64,000 nt of DNA. Origin: Micromonospora citrea. GTDB taxonomy: Bacteria; Actinomycetota; Actinomycetes; Mycobacteriales; Micromonosporaceae. The notes under the pieces were generated by a model, which was given only the letters and a program-made list of their open reading frames with translations, did not search any database and was not told the origin of the DNA. The position numbers were made by a program, and so were the translations under genes. Shown piece by piece: positions 16,987 through 25,663 of the stretch. Numbering within the stretch: position 1 is the stretch's first letter; each line of letters opens with the position of its first letter. The stretch spans positions 434,001 through 498,000 of the forward strand of contig NZ_FMHZ01000002.1 of the NCBI RefSeq assembly GCF_900090315.1, given 5' to 3'.

Positions 16987-17724
16987 TTGTCGATTTCACA
17001 TGACCCGGGCCCGGACTGGCGCAACGTCGTCCAGGGCTGCTCGCAGCAGATGACAATCGAGATAGTGACCGAAACACCCCTACTTCGGCACGGTCTCGCC
17101 GAACTGCTGAGGAAGGTGCCGAACTTCTTCGTGGGCGACGGGCGGCCGGCCCCGACCGTGTCCCCGGTTTCCGGCACGCCGTCGCACACCACGATCCTGG
17201 TCATCGACGCCAGCGACGACTGCCCGGACACGCTGGTGGCGCCGATTCTTGACGAGCGGCCCGATTCGAAGATCATCGTGCTGACGGACTCCGACGATCA
17301 TCTCTTTCTGTGGAAGGTGCTCACCTCGGGCGCGCACGCCTGCCTCGCGAAAGGGCTCCAACTGGACGAACTGGTCTGCGTCATCCACGCGGTGCACCGG
17401 AAGGAGGACCGCTTCGTCCTCTCCGCACCCGTCGAGGCGCTCCGCAAACTGCGGCCGTCCACGGCGGCCCCGGGCCCGCTGACCAACCGCGAAATCGAGA
17501 TCATGCGGCTGGTGGCCGCGGGCATGAGCAACCGGCGGATCTGTGAGCGGCTGTTCATCACCGAAGCGACCGTCAAGCGGCACCTGACGAACGTCTACGC
17601 CAAGCTCGACGTCACCTCACGCGTCCAGGCCATCCAGAAGGCCTTTCGGGGCGACCTGATCGAGGAGCGGGTGGCAACTGACGCACCGGACCTCGACGGT
17701 GCACCACTCACGTCAACATCGTGA
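16987..17724 (+). CDS. LuxR-family regulator with atypical receiver domain
   Basis: The 245-residue protein has a receiver-like N-terminal domain (IVTETPLLRHGLAELL, then ILVIDAS with Asp74 and GAHACLAKGLQLDELVCVI) and a clear NarL-type helix-turn-helix (LTNREIEIMRLVAAGMSNRRI, then ATVKRHLTNVYAKL). The usual N-terminal Asp-Asp/Glu-Asp metal-binding pair is absent, so it may act without phosphorylation. The TTG at 16987 has GGGAGA upstream. No histidine kinase is adjacent. It is the only regulator inside the thiopeptide cluster and is the likely pathway regulator. Confidence 0.85.
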   Translation: MSISHDPGPDWRNVVQGCSQQMTIEIVTETPLLRHGLAELLRKVPNFFVGDGRPAPTVSPVSGTPSHTTILVIDASDDCPDTLVAPILDERPDSKIIVLTDSDDHLFLWKVLTSGAHACLAKGLQLDELVCVIHAVHRKEDRFVLSAPVEALRKLRPSTAAPGPLTNREIEIMRLVAAGMSNRRICERLFITEATVKRHLTNVYAKLDVTSRVQAIQKAFRGDLIEERVATDAPDLDGAPLTSTS

Positions 17725-17782
17725 CCGGTCCGGCGGGCAGCCCGCTCCCAAGCCGGGCCCCGCCACCACCGCGGGCGCGTAT

Positions 17783-17806
17783 CGGGACGGGCACCCGCCC
17801 GTCCCG
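17783..17806. terminator. Bidirectional terminator between convergent genes
   Basis: A 10-bp perfect stem (CGGGACGGGC, 17783-17792, with 17797-17806) and a 4-nt loop lie between the ends of the LuxR gene and the convergent YdhR-like gene. Confidence 0.7.
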
Positions 17807-17817
17807 GGCACCAGGGC

Positions 17818-18150
17818 TCACGTGAAGGCCCGGCCGAGGGCTGTGAGGTTCTCGTAGGCGCTGTCCCCCTCCGCGACGGCCTCCACCTCGAAGACGCTCA
17901 CCGAGGTCGGCGGGTACCCGATCAGCCTGACGGCCCGGCTCACCCGGGCCGGGCCGTCCATGTACTCGGCGCCGTCCCACAGGTAGACCGCACCCCACAC
18001 CTGGCGCTCGGGATTGGCGAACCACATCTTCAGGCGCATCCCCGGTAGCCGGGAGTACGCCTCGACGGCGTAATCGCGCAGGTAGCCGCGCAGGTCTTCG
18101 ACGGAGACGTCCGACTTGCTCAGGTCCCAGAGGACGAACTGCAGGTACAT
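17818..18150 (-). CDS. YdhR-like (dimeric alpha/beta-barrel) putative monooxygenase
   Basis: The 110-residue protein opens MYLQFVLWDL and has LPGMRLKMWFANPERQVWGAVYLWDG, the beta-alpha-beta pattern of YdhR-type proteins in the dimeric alpha/beta-barrel superfamily. Some relatives are cofactor-free monooxygenases; YdhR itself has no firm reaction. It is the last gene of the thiopeptide operon, 30 bp after the YcaO cyclodehydratase, so a tailoring or binding role on the peptide is possible but unproven. Confidence 0.7.
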   Translation of the reverse strand: MYLQFVLWDLSKSDVSVEDLRGYLRDYAVEAYSRLPGMRLKMWFANPERQVWGAVYLWDGAEYMDGPARVSRAVRLIGYPPTSVSVFEVEAVAEGDSAYENLTALGRAFT

Positions 18151-18180
18151 GTTCCGGCGACTCCTTGATCTCAGGGCGGG

Positions 18181-20145
18181 TCAGGGAAACGGGTGGGGGT
18201 GCGGGTTGACGTCCGAGCGCTCCAGCCGTCGGCTGCGATGTCCGAGCCGGTGGGGAATCTCGTGCAGCCGGGGCAGACCGTCCACGCGGCGCAAGTCGTG
18301 CCCGAAGGTCATCGGCAGGGTCCCGGGAATGATCACCTTGGCGCAGGCCAGCCCCTGTACGCGCTGTTCGGGCGTGGTCTGGTCGACGACGATCACGTCC
18401 ATGCCCTCATCGAGATAGCGACGCACCAGTTCCCGGAGATCGTCGCTGAGGTCGGCGTTTCGGAACCCGTCCGGCTGCGCCATCTCCGCAAAGCTCACCG
18501 AACGCGACGAGCCGGTCAGGAAGTCGAAGCGGGCGAAGGCGGCAGGTGCGCCGTACAGCAGGGAGTGGTGCGCCATCTCCGTCACCAGCGAACCGTCCCG
18601 CACCATCCGCTCGGCCTGGTCCCGCTGCTCCGGGTATCGGTGCATGAGATCGACCAGGATCACCCCCAGTTCGCTCAACGCGTTCTCGGCCGCAGTCTCC
18701 GGATCGAGGTGGCTGCCGGCGGCGCAGACCGCCTTGGGCCGTTGGTCGTCGTCGGACGGGTTCACCGCCATCACCCACACACACGGAACGCCCTGCTCGA
18801 CGGTGATGTCGAAGGCCTGGACCGCGTAGCCGGTCTCGGACTGGATGGCCTCGGCGATGAGCGGCACCGTCCGGCGACGCGCGGAGGACAGGTCGATCCG
18901 CGGCACCGGCATACGCGCGTACCACGTCATCAGGAACGCGTCGCGCTCGGCGACCTCGAGGATGCCGTGGAGTATCGCCTCCTCCAGGTTCCCGCCCAGG
19001 GCGCAGCCGTTGGAGATCTCGTACACGAAGGGCGTCGGCTCCTGATCGGAGCGGTGGATGCGGTAGTAGCCGTAGGCCTCGGGCACCAGGATCGGTTCCT
19101 TGCGCCGGAACGAGTGCCCCCACACCCAGCGGTAGGGCTGGTCGACGTCGAACGGACGGTAGCGGAATCCCTCGATGCGGTAACGATCCGGCGGATAGAG
19201 TCCGAGCTCCCGGGGGTCGAGCGCCCTCTCACGCAAGTCTGCGTAGCTGCCCCGGACCGCCGTCCGTCTGCCGCCGGGCTGCATCCCGCCATGCCGCTCC
19301 AACGCCTCCAGGATCGACACCAGCTCACTGGTCCGGTAGCTGCGGGTCCGCCCGTAGCCGCCCTCGGTCGCGCCGTCCGGCAGCCCCATCCAGGCCGCCG
19401 CGACCATCGCACCGGCGTTGTCGTCCCGGGCCAGGAGTCTGATCAGCCCGCATTCGGGGTCGACGTACGTGGTGATCAGCTCGTCCTGGTGCTCGGCCAG
19501 GTTCCGGGTCCGGTAGCGGTCGGGGGCGCTCTTGACCCGGGGCTGCAGCACGATGTCGGCCGCCGCCGCGCTGTCCTCGGGAAGGTCCGCACAGACCGGA
19601 CAGGTGGGGTCGGGCAGGAACGTGTGCCGGGTCACCTCCAGGGTCTTGAGGTCGAGGCAGAGCAGGGCGCAACGGGTCCGTGCCGTGGACGGGTCCCCGT
19701 GCAGCCGGGTGATCTCGTCGTCGACCAACGCGGCGACGACATCAGCGGCCAGCCCGGTGAGCCACGCCGACGGCCGGGTGCGCAACGCCGCACTGTTGTC
19801 GGCGATCACGGCGTCATGGGCGCGGGAATGCAGCCGGTTACGCCGGCGCCGCCGTTCGAGACAGTCCACACAGCCGGGCTCACCTGCCCACTCCAGAGGC
19901 CCGATCAGCACCCGGCCCAGCTCCGCGCGGACCGGCAGCCAGGACAGCCGCCGGTCAGCGCGAGCACCCATCGCCGCCGCGTGTTCGTCGAGGTCCCAGG
20001 CGTCGGTCGCGGTCACGATGACGGTCTCGACGGCGGCGCCCGTGCCGATGGGTCCGGCTGTGGTGATCACGCCGACGGGCCGGTTGACGCCCTCCGCGAT
20101 GGCGTCGGCGAGCAGGCCCGTACCGAGCAGTCTCACCTCAATCAC
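18181..20145 (-). CDS. Thiopeptide azoline-forming YcaO cyclodehydratase fused to E1-like domain (TbtG-like)
   Basis: The 654-residue protein has an N-terminal E1-like part with a zinc-type Cys4 set (C92xxC95 and C182xxC185) and a C-terminal YcaO domain (NGCALGGNLEEAILHGILEVAERDAF, ENALSELGVILVDL). It ends NPHPHPFP, the proline-rich C-terminus characteristic of azoline cyclodehydratases, which convert Cys, Ser and Thr of the core to azolines using ATP. It overlaps the RRE-containing partner by 8 bp. Domain order and context match TbtG of thiomuracin biosynthesis. Confidence 0.92.
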   Translation of the reverse strand: MIEVRLLGTGLLADAIAEGVNRPVGVITTAGPIGTGAAVETVIVTATDAWDLDEHAAAMGARADRRLSWLPVRAELGRVLIGPLEWAGEPGCVDCLERRRRRNRLHSRAHDAVIADNSAALRTRPSAWLTGLAADVVAALVDDEITRLHGDPSTARTRCALLCLDLKTLEVTRHTFLPDPTCPVCADLPEDSAAAADIVLQPRVKSAPDRYRTRNLAEHQDELITTYVDPECGLIRLLARDDNAGAMVAAAWMGLPDGATEGGYGRTRSYRTSELVSILEALERHGGMQPGGRRTAVRGSYADLRERALDPRELGLYPPDRYRIEGFRYRPFDVDQPYRWVWGHSFRRKEPILVPEAYGYYRIHRSDQEPTPFVYEISNGCALGGNLEEAILHGILEVAERDAFLMTWYARMPVPRIDLSSARRRTVPLIAEAIQSETGYAVQAFDITVEQGVPCVWVMAVNPSDDDQRPKAVCAAGSHLDPETAAENALSELGVILVDLMHRYPEQRDQAERMVRDGSLVTEMAHHSLLYGAPAAFARFDFLTGSSRSVSFAEMAQPDGFRNADLSDDLRELVRRYLDEGMDVIVVDQTTPEQRVQGLACAKVIIPGTLPMTFGHDLRRVDGLPRLHEIPHRLGHRSRRLERSDVNPHPHPFP

Positions 20146-22210
20146 GGGTCACCACCACGTGCACGGTGTGGGGCATCACGGCACTCACCTCCGGGTCGTG
20201 GTCGAGTGGTACGGCCACCGGCTGCCAGCCCTGCGCCGCCAGGGCGGCCACGATGGCATCGAGGTCCAACGGGTCCGCGCCGAGCCAGCGGCGCTCCGGC
20301 TCGGACGAGGACGAGGGCGCGGGGATCGGTGGCGGCGCGTACGCGGGCTGGCCGTGTAGCACCGACTGGTACGACACGACCGCCTCGGCCAGGGCGTCGC
20401 GCAGCGCCCCGGCTATCGACAGGCCGCTGGCACAGCCCTGCGCCGCACGACCGACCTGGCAGAGCACGGTCGGCACCGAGAGCGTTCCGGTGATGTCATG
20501 AGCAGTCACCCTCTCGCCCGTCGCCGCCAGGATCGTCCGGTAGCGCTCACCGACCGGATCAAGGGCGACAGCGTCCAGGTCAAGACGGGGTGACGGTCGG
20601 CCAGCCGTCACCATCTCGTCGAGAGTCAACCGCCTGACCTGCGCGAGGACGCCGGTCGTCACCGCCTCCTGCCAGCCGTACGCCGAGGCGGTCCCGGGCG
20701 AGACCGCCTCGGCCCGGTCAACGGCATGCAGTGCCGGGAAGGCCCGCGACACCGGCACGAGGCGGATCCGGCCGTCGGTCAGCGCGACGCCCGGCAGGTG
20801 GCCTGTCCGCACACGGACGTCGCGCAGCGCCAGATCGGGGTCCAGGTCCCCGGCGAAGATGGGCTTGTGATCGGTGCCGATCAGCCGACGCGGATCAAGC
20901 ATGAGCGCCCCGTAGGCGGAGAACGCGTTGAGCCCGGCGGCGAGACGGGCGGAGGCGAAGTCCAGGCCGGTGCCGAAGACCCGGATCGGAGCGGCGCCCT
21001 CGCCGAGCAGCCCTACCGGATCCGACACCTCGATCTCGCACACCCGCAGCGGAAGCTGGCCGAGGCCTCCTTCCTCGGGCCGCCCGAAGATCCCCAAACG
21101 GTCGTCCATGCACGCGACGGCACGCCGGGAGAAGACCTCCGGATCGAGTGGCGCGGCGGCCCGGCGTTCCTCGATACATCCGCGTACCGTCTCAGCGGTC
21201 AACGCTTCCACCTGCGCCTCGAAGGGGTGCGGCACCACGGCGTGCACCCCGCTGCCCAGCGTGGCCGGGTCGAGGCGGGTCACTCCCGCCGGTTCCGGCC
21301 GCGCCGCGCCGGTGACGGTGCGGAACGCCCGGGACACCAGTTGGGCGGCGGCGACGGCGCGCGCCGTACCGTCCGCCCGCCCCGGGCGGGTGGCGCCGAC
21401 GCCGCGATGGCCGGCGCCAAGCCGACGCGCGACCGACGACCACCGGACCCCCGCCCCCGCCCGAGGGCCGCAGGACAGGAACCACACACCATCCTCGCGC
21501 AGGAGCGCCTGGAAGAGATCGGTGTGGGAGGCCACGCAGACCCCTTCCAGCACCCGCACCTGCCTGACCGCCGGGCGGTCGCGGACGTGCAGGACGAGGC
21601 CTGCGCCGCGCAACGCCAACGCGACAGCGTCCGCGTCCGCGTCGGCGTCCAGTCGGACAGGGGTGACGAGCTGCCCTGGATCGCGGCGGCCGCGCTCCAC
21701 CTCGGTCAGCAGAGCGTCCCAGCCGGCCCCGGGTTCCTCCGTCAGCAGGCGGACCTGCGCCGATCCCGAGCGCAGCGCGGCGGCGGCCACGGCGGGCACC
21801 AGTTCCACCGGGCCGACCACCGCGACCGTCTCGGCCCGGTACTGGCGAAACGTCTGGAGCGCGGAACCCGTCTGCCAGCTGAGGAAGGAAACCTCCCGGT
21901 GATAGCCGTCGGCCTGCCCGGGAGTAACCGACGGCGCCTGGCCGTACGTGGTGATCGCGCCCTTGGCGATGAGCACGGTGATGAGCTGCCGCACCATGTC
22001 CCGACGCTGGCCGGTCAGGTTCGCGGTCAGGTCGCTCAGGGAGCGACGACCGTCCAGGTAGGGCGCCAGTCGGACCAGCAGCGGATACGCCGAGCCTCCG
22101 CCGACGATGGCCGGGCCCTCGTACGTCAGCAGGTAGAGGCCGTCCTCGGAGCGGGTGTAGTAGGTGTCGGGACGCAGCAGTAGGCCCATGGTCTCCGGTT
22201 GTCCCTTCAC
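20138..22210 (-). CDS. Ocin-ThiF-like protein with leader-binding RRE domain (TbtF-like)
   Basis: The 690-residue protein has an N-terminal winged-helix RRE (LLLRPDTYYTRSEDGLYLLTYEG, then GRRSLSDLTANLTGQRRDMV) expected to bind the precursor leader and present it to the cyclodehydratase. A degenerate ThiF/E1-like region follows, then a YcaO-like-adjacent C-terminal part with a Pro-rich linker near residue 625. The GTG start at 22210 overlaps the SagB stop (GTGA). In thiopeptide systems this protein works as a complex with the YcaO encoded next door. Confidence 0.88.
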   Translation of the reverse strand: MKGQPETMGLLLRPDTYYTRSEDGLYLLTYEGPAIVGGGSAYPLLVRLAPYLDGRRSLSDLTANLTGQRRDMVRQLITVLIAKGAITTYGQAPSVTPGQADGYHREVSFLSWQTGSALQTFRQYRAETVAVVGPVELVPAVAAAALRSGSAQVRLLTEEPGAGWDALLTEVERGRRDPGQLVTPVRLDADADADAVALALRGAGLVLHVRDRPAVRQVRVLEGVCVASHTDLFQALLREDGVWFLSCGPRAGAGVRWSSVARRLGAGHRGVGATRPGRADGTARAVAAAQLVSRAFRTVTGAARPEPAGVTRLDPATLGSGVHAVVPHPFEAQVEALTAETVRGCIEERRAAAPLDPEVFSRRAVACMDDRLGIFGRPEEGGLGQLPLRVCEIEVSDPVGLLGEGAAPIRVFGTGLDFASARLAAGLNAFSAYGALMLDPRRLIGTDHKPIFAGDLDPDLALRDVRVRTGHLPGVALTDGRIRLVPVSRAFPALHAVDRAEAVSPGTASAYGWQEAVTTGVLAQVRRLTLDEMVTAGRPSPRLDLDAVALDPVGERYRTILAATGERVTAHDITGTLSVPTVLCQVGRAAQGCASGLSIAGALRDALAEAVVSYQSVLHGQPAYAPPPIPAPSSSSEPERRWLGADPLDLDAIVAALAAQGWQPVAVPLDHDPEVSAVMPHTVHVVVTRD

Positions 22211-23586
22211 TGTGGGGCGGGGCGGCTGCCGAGCAGGAACTCCCCCACCGCGCTCTCGTCGGTGTAGCCGACGCCGGTCACCTCATTGAGGGCCTCGCGG
22301 TCGCCACCACCGAGCCCGCAGGCGGCCAGACCCATGACCGTGGCCGCCAGGTACATCGTCTGGTAGAGCACGCCGACGTGCTTGAGCACGAGCGAGTACG
22401 GCATCTGCTCGTAGGTCCAGGCCAGCCGCCCGAAGCGGGCCGCCACCACGATCAACACCTGCGGAGCCAACCGTTCGAAGGTGCCCCTGCGAGCGGTGGC
22501 GACCAGCCGGGCCATGCCGGGCCCCGGTCCCTGGACGAGTCGCAACGCGTGGTCGTGACCGTCGTAGTGGTACACCCCGGCCGGCAGCCCCGAGGCCAGC
22601 CGGACCACCGGATACAGCTCCAGCTCGTACACCGATCCGCCGGACGGGTACGGCCGGCCGGCCCTCTCGGGGCCGGAGCCCGTCCGCATCCGCGCGCATC
22701 GGTAGAGGAACTCACCGAGCTGCTCCAGCGTGATGGGCGCGTCATCGTCGTGGACACGGATGGAACGGCGGTCCTCCATCACGGCGGCGAGCGGGGGATC
22801 GGTGCGCCGCAGCCGCTCCAGGTCGGGAGTGGGCAGTGCGATGGCCGCCCCCGGATAGGGATCGTGCCGGGCGGGCAGCGGCTCGAACAGGCCCTCGGCC
22901 CAGCGGGTGCGGCCGTATCCGCTGCCCAGCCGGTCGCGGTGCCCGATGCGGCTGCGCTGGTGGAACCACAGCTCGTGAGCGCTCCACTGGCGCAGGTGGA
23001 ACGTGTCCTCCTCGGCGCCGCCCACGGGCACCGCGAGTCCGCACCGGTACAGGTCCCGCAGGAACCGGTCGGCGAGACACCGCGGCGCCCGCGCCGCCCC
23101 GACCGCTGCGGGCGCCCGCGCCGTCAGCAGGCCGAGCAACGCAGGATCGTGGAGCTGGACCCGGGCCCAGGCCAGGGGCGACTCGACGACCAGGTTGCGG
23201 CTGTCCCGTTCCCGGTGCACGATCGCGAACCGCGACAGGATCAGCTCGTCGGGGGTCGGTGACGACGCCGGTACCGGTCTTCGGGTCGGCTGCACGGTGT
23301 ACAGCGGTCCCTGCGCCCGGCCGACCTCCGTCTCCAGCCATCCTCCCGCGCCCAGCGCCGTCAGGAACGCGGCGGCGTCATCCCGCGCCGTCAGGTCCCG
23401 GGCCGGGCACGGACCGGCGGCGAGCCTGCGGAGCAGGTCACGCTTCCACGTCTGTACGGCGCCGAACGTCTCGGCCCGGGATCCGGCCACCAGTCGCAGG
23501 CGGTCGTTCTGGTCAACCACGGTGTAGACGCCGGGCACCAGCGCGTGGTGTTCGGTGAGCGCCGCGGTGGCGACCAACTCGGTCAT
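22207..23586 (-). CDS. SagB-type FMN-dependent azoline dehydrogenase (TbtE-like)
   Basis: The 459-residue protein has an N-terminal winged-helix-like part and a C-terminal nitroreductase fold: MEDRRSIRVHDDDAPITLEQLGEFL, AGRPYPSGGSVYELELYPVV, and MYLAATVMGLAACGLGGGD. SagB-type enzymes oxidise azolines to aromatic azoles with FMN. The ATG at 23586 overlaps the stop of the preceding gene by 4 bp; the frame extends further upstream only as a shadow of that gene. Family length is about 450-520 residues. Confidence 0.93.
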   Translation of the reverse strand: MTELVATAALTEHHALVPGVYTVVDQNDRLRLVAGSRAETFGAVQTWKRDLLRRLAAGPCPARDLTARDDAAAFLTALGAGGWLETEVGRAQGPLYTVQPTRRPVPASSPTPDELILSRFAIVHRERDSRNLVVESPLAWARVQLHDPALLGLLTARAPAAVGAARAPRCLADRFLRDLYRCGLAVPVGGAEEDTFHLRQWSAHELWFHQRSRIGHRDRLGSGYGRTRWAEGLFEPLPARHDPYPGAAIALPTPDLERLRRTDPPLAAVMEDRRSIRVHDDDAPITLEQLGEFLYRCARMRTGSGPERAGRPYPSGGSVYELELYPVVRLASGLPAGVYHYDGHDHALRLVQGPGPGMARLVATARRGTFERLAPQVLIVVAARFGRLAWTYEQMPYSLVLKHVGVLYQTMYLAATVMGLAACGLGGGDREALNEVTGVGYTDESAVGEFLLGSRPAPQ

Positions 23587-24683
23587 CGTGCTGCCTCCGC
23601 ACCGATGGTCGGCGGGTCGGCGAGGGTCCTGATCAGATCGACCGCCGACATCCCGTGCGCCTGCTCCACCGCGCAGGCGGCCAGGTGGCACAGCAGGAAC
23701 CGTTCGACCGGGTTGACGCCCAGCCGGGTCAGGTGCAGGTAGGTGTAGTTCAGCACCAGCTTGTAGCTGAGGAACCACTCGGTGGCCTCGGTCTGTTCCT
23801 GCCAGGCGCTGGTGGCGAACAGTTCCTGGTGGAACGGGCTGACCTGCGTCAGGTCGACGATGTCGACGTCGGCGCCGACCGGTGGTGCCTGTTCCGTCAG
23901 CAGCCCCGAGCTGATCAGCTGGCTGGCTCGGTCCCGGTACGGCCGCAGCACGTCGAGCCAGTCACGCACGTACGGCACCGCCGACGTCGTGCCGTCCAGG
24001 TCGGCGGCCACGGCCCGGACCCGCCCGACCAGCGTCGCCGCGCTGCGCCGGTAGTGCCGGTCCCATGCCTCGCGCAGGCCCTGGCCCTCCGGGAATCCGT
24101 GCAGGAACGCCTCGGCGTGCGAGCGGAACGACAGGCCGCCGCGGGCGAGCCCGACCCCTGACAGCGAGTGCGCCGTGGCGATCATGAGGTCGAACGCGAT
24201 CGCGAGCCGCTGCCCGCCGGAGGCGATGTCCTCGGTCATCGTGAATGCCAGCTCGGTGCTGTCCGAGTAGAAGTCCGCCAGCAGCCGGGCGGACGTCGCC
24301 TCGGCGGGCGCCGGTTCCGCCTCGGTGGTGAGGTGCAGTGAGTTGTCCCGGTGCCACGGCAGCAGGTCGCCGCTGACCGACTCGAGTTCGGCCAGGCGCC
24401 GGTGCATCGGCAGGTGTTCCTGCGGGTCCAGGCGTGCGGTCGACGGCCGTTCGGCCAGGAAGCGAGCGGTCAGCTCCTCGACCGTCGGGCGGACGAGCGT
24501 CCCCAGGAGTGCGGGTGAGCAGCGTACGTAGAGCCGCACGTGCGGACCGCGAAGCCAGTGCCGCAGGTAGTAGAGGGAGTCGACCTGGCCGCCGAGCCGC
24601 CGGGCCATCGGCCGGATCGCCTCGAGGATGAGCCGGTCCTTGTCCTCGGCGTGGTAATAGATCTGAAAACAGTGCCAACGCAT
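23583..24683 (-). CDS. Thiopeptide pyridine synthase, [4+2] cycloaddition enzyme (TbtD-like)
   Basis: The 366-residue protein belongs to the thiopeptide-type bacteriocin biosynthesis (SpaB_C-like) fold: WHCFQIYYHAEDKDRLILEAIRPM, then SLYYLRHWLRGPHVRLYVR. It lacks the Y-x-x-x-x-x-x-H-x-RYG elimination motif kept by its upstream neighbour, which fits the TbtD branch that joins two dehydroalanines into the central pyridine and expels the leader. It lies 1 bp after the elimination gene and overlaps sagB by 4 bp, exactly the tbtC-tbtD-tbtE order. Distinction from the elimination protein is by motif and position. Confidence 0.85.
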   Translation of the reverse strand: MRWHCFQIYYHAEDKDRLILEAIRPMARRLGGQVDSLYYLRHWLRGPHVRLYVRCSPALLGTLVRPTVEELTARFLAERPSTARLDPQEHLPMHRRLAELESVSGDLLPWHRDNSLHLTTEAEPAPAEATSARLLADFYSDSTELAFTMTEDIASGGQRLAIAFDLMIATAHSLSGVGLARGGLSFRSHAEAFLHGFPEGQGLREAWDRHYRRSAATLVGRVRAVAADLDGTTSAVPYVRDWLDVLRPYRDRASQLISSGLLTEQAPPVGADVDIVDLTQVSPFHQELFATSAWQEQTEATEWFLSYKLVLNYTYLHLTRLGVNPVERFLLCHLAACAVEQAHGMSAVDLIRTLADPPTIGAEAAR

Positions 24684-24684
24684 G

Positions 24685-25662
24685 TCAGTTCCCCTCGGCG
24701 AGCGCCGACACGGCCGCCCCGGCGAGCTGGCGCAGGGAGATCTCCGCCGGCAAGGTCACGGAGAGCCGGTTGCACACCAGGTGCGCGCAGATGTCGACGA
24801 TGGTCAGGACCGAGGTGTCCGGTCCCGCGGTGACGATGCCGCCGGGGCCCTCCCAGCCCGAGGCCGGCGGCTCCAGCGTGCCCCGGCCCAGCTGCTCGTC
24901 GAGCGCGTCCCGCAGCGTCGCGACGGATCGGGCCCAACCGGCCAGTGTTCCCGCGTCCGTGTGCCGTTCGCGGGCCGCCACCAGCGCCCGCATCCGCTGC
25001 GCGACGGACACCGCCGTGCGGAGCCGCCGCGCCGACGGCTGTGGCAGCTCGAAGGGTGCCGCCCTGTCGTCGTACCCAGGTCCGGATTCGATGCGCTCAC
25101 GCAGGCGCAGCGGGTCAGGTTCGCAGGTCAGCCAGGCGATGAGGATCATCGCGTACGCGGCGGTCGACCGCTCCTGCGGGGAGGCTCCCTGCCGCAGCAG
25201 CCGCATCGCCAGCGTGCTGGACTGCACGAAGTGCCGCTCCACCGCCTCGATCGCGGCGCCGTGGCCGTAGCGGTGGTGTTCCCGGCGGTACGGGACGTAC
25301 GCGACCGAGTCGTTCGGCTGCAGCGACGTGAAGCCCGGCTCGACCTGCTCCCAGGCGGCCAGCATCGCCGCGCTCTGCGCGTACGCGTCCTCGGTCACCA
25401 CCGGGGTGGAGGGATTGTCCCGGTAGTAGGCGCCCAACGATCTGTCGATCGCTGCCCTGATCTCGCCGGGGTCGGTGCCGGCGGCCGGGAGCACGCGCAA
25501 CCGCACATGCGGCCCGCCGTCCCAGTAGCGCAGGTAGAACCAGCCGTCGGCGCGACCGGCGGAGATCAGTTCCGTCACCAGCGGATCGACCGCGTCGATG
25601 AGCAGGCGGTCCTGGTCGCCCTGGTGGAAGGCGTGCGCGCTGACCCAGTTGGTCTCTTCCAT
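24685..25662 (-). CDS. Thiopeptide glutamate-elimination protein (split LanB C-domain, TbtC-like)
   Basis: The 325-residue protein starts NWVSAHAFHQGDQDRLLIDAVDPLV and keeps YLRYWDGGPHVRLRV. It carries YVPYRREHHRYGHG at residues 122-135, the elimination motif of LanB C-terminal domains. It should remove glutamate from glutamylated Ser/Thr to leave dehydroalanine or dehydrobutyrine. ATG at 25662 lies 1 bp after the LanB stop. Together with the large LanB it forms the split dehydratase of thiopeptide systems. Confidence 0.9.
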   Translation of the reverse strand: MEETNWVSAHAFHQGDQDRLLIDAVDPLVTELISAGRADGWFYLRYWDGGPHVRLRVLPAAGTDPGEIRAAIDRSLGAYYRDNPSTPVVTEDAYAQSAAMLAAWEQVEPGFTSLQPNDSVAYVPYRREHHRYGHGAAIEAVERHFVQSSTLAMRLLRQGASPQERSTAAYAMILIAWLTCEPDPLRLRERIESGPGYDDRAAPFELPQPSARRLRTAVSVAQRMRALVAARERHTDAGTLAGWARSVATLRDALDEQLGRGTLEPPASGWEGPGGIVTAGPDTSVLTIVDICAHLVCNRLSVTLPAEISLRQLAGAAVSALAEGN

Positions 25663-25663
25663 C

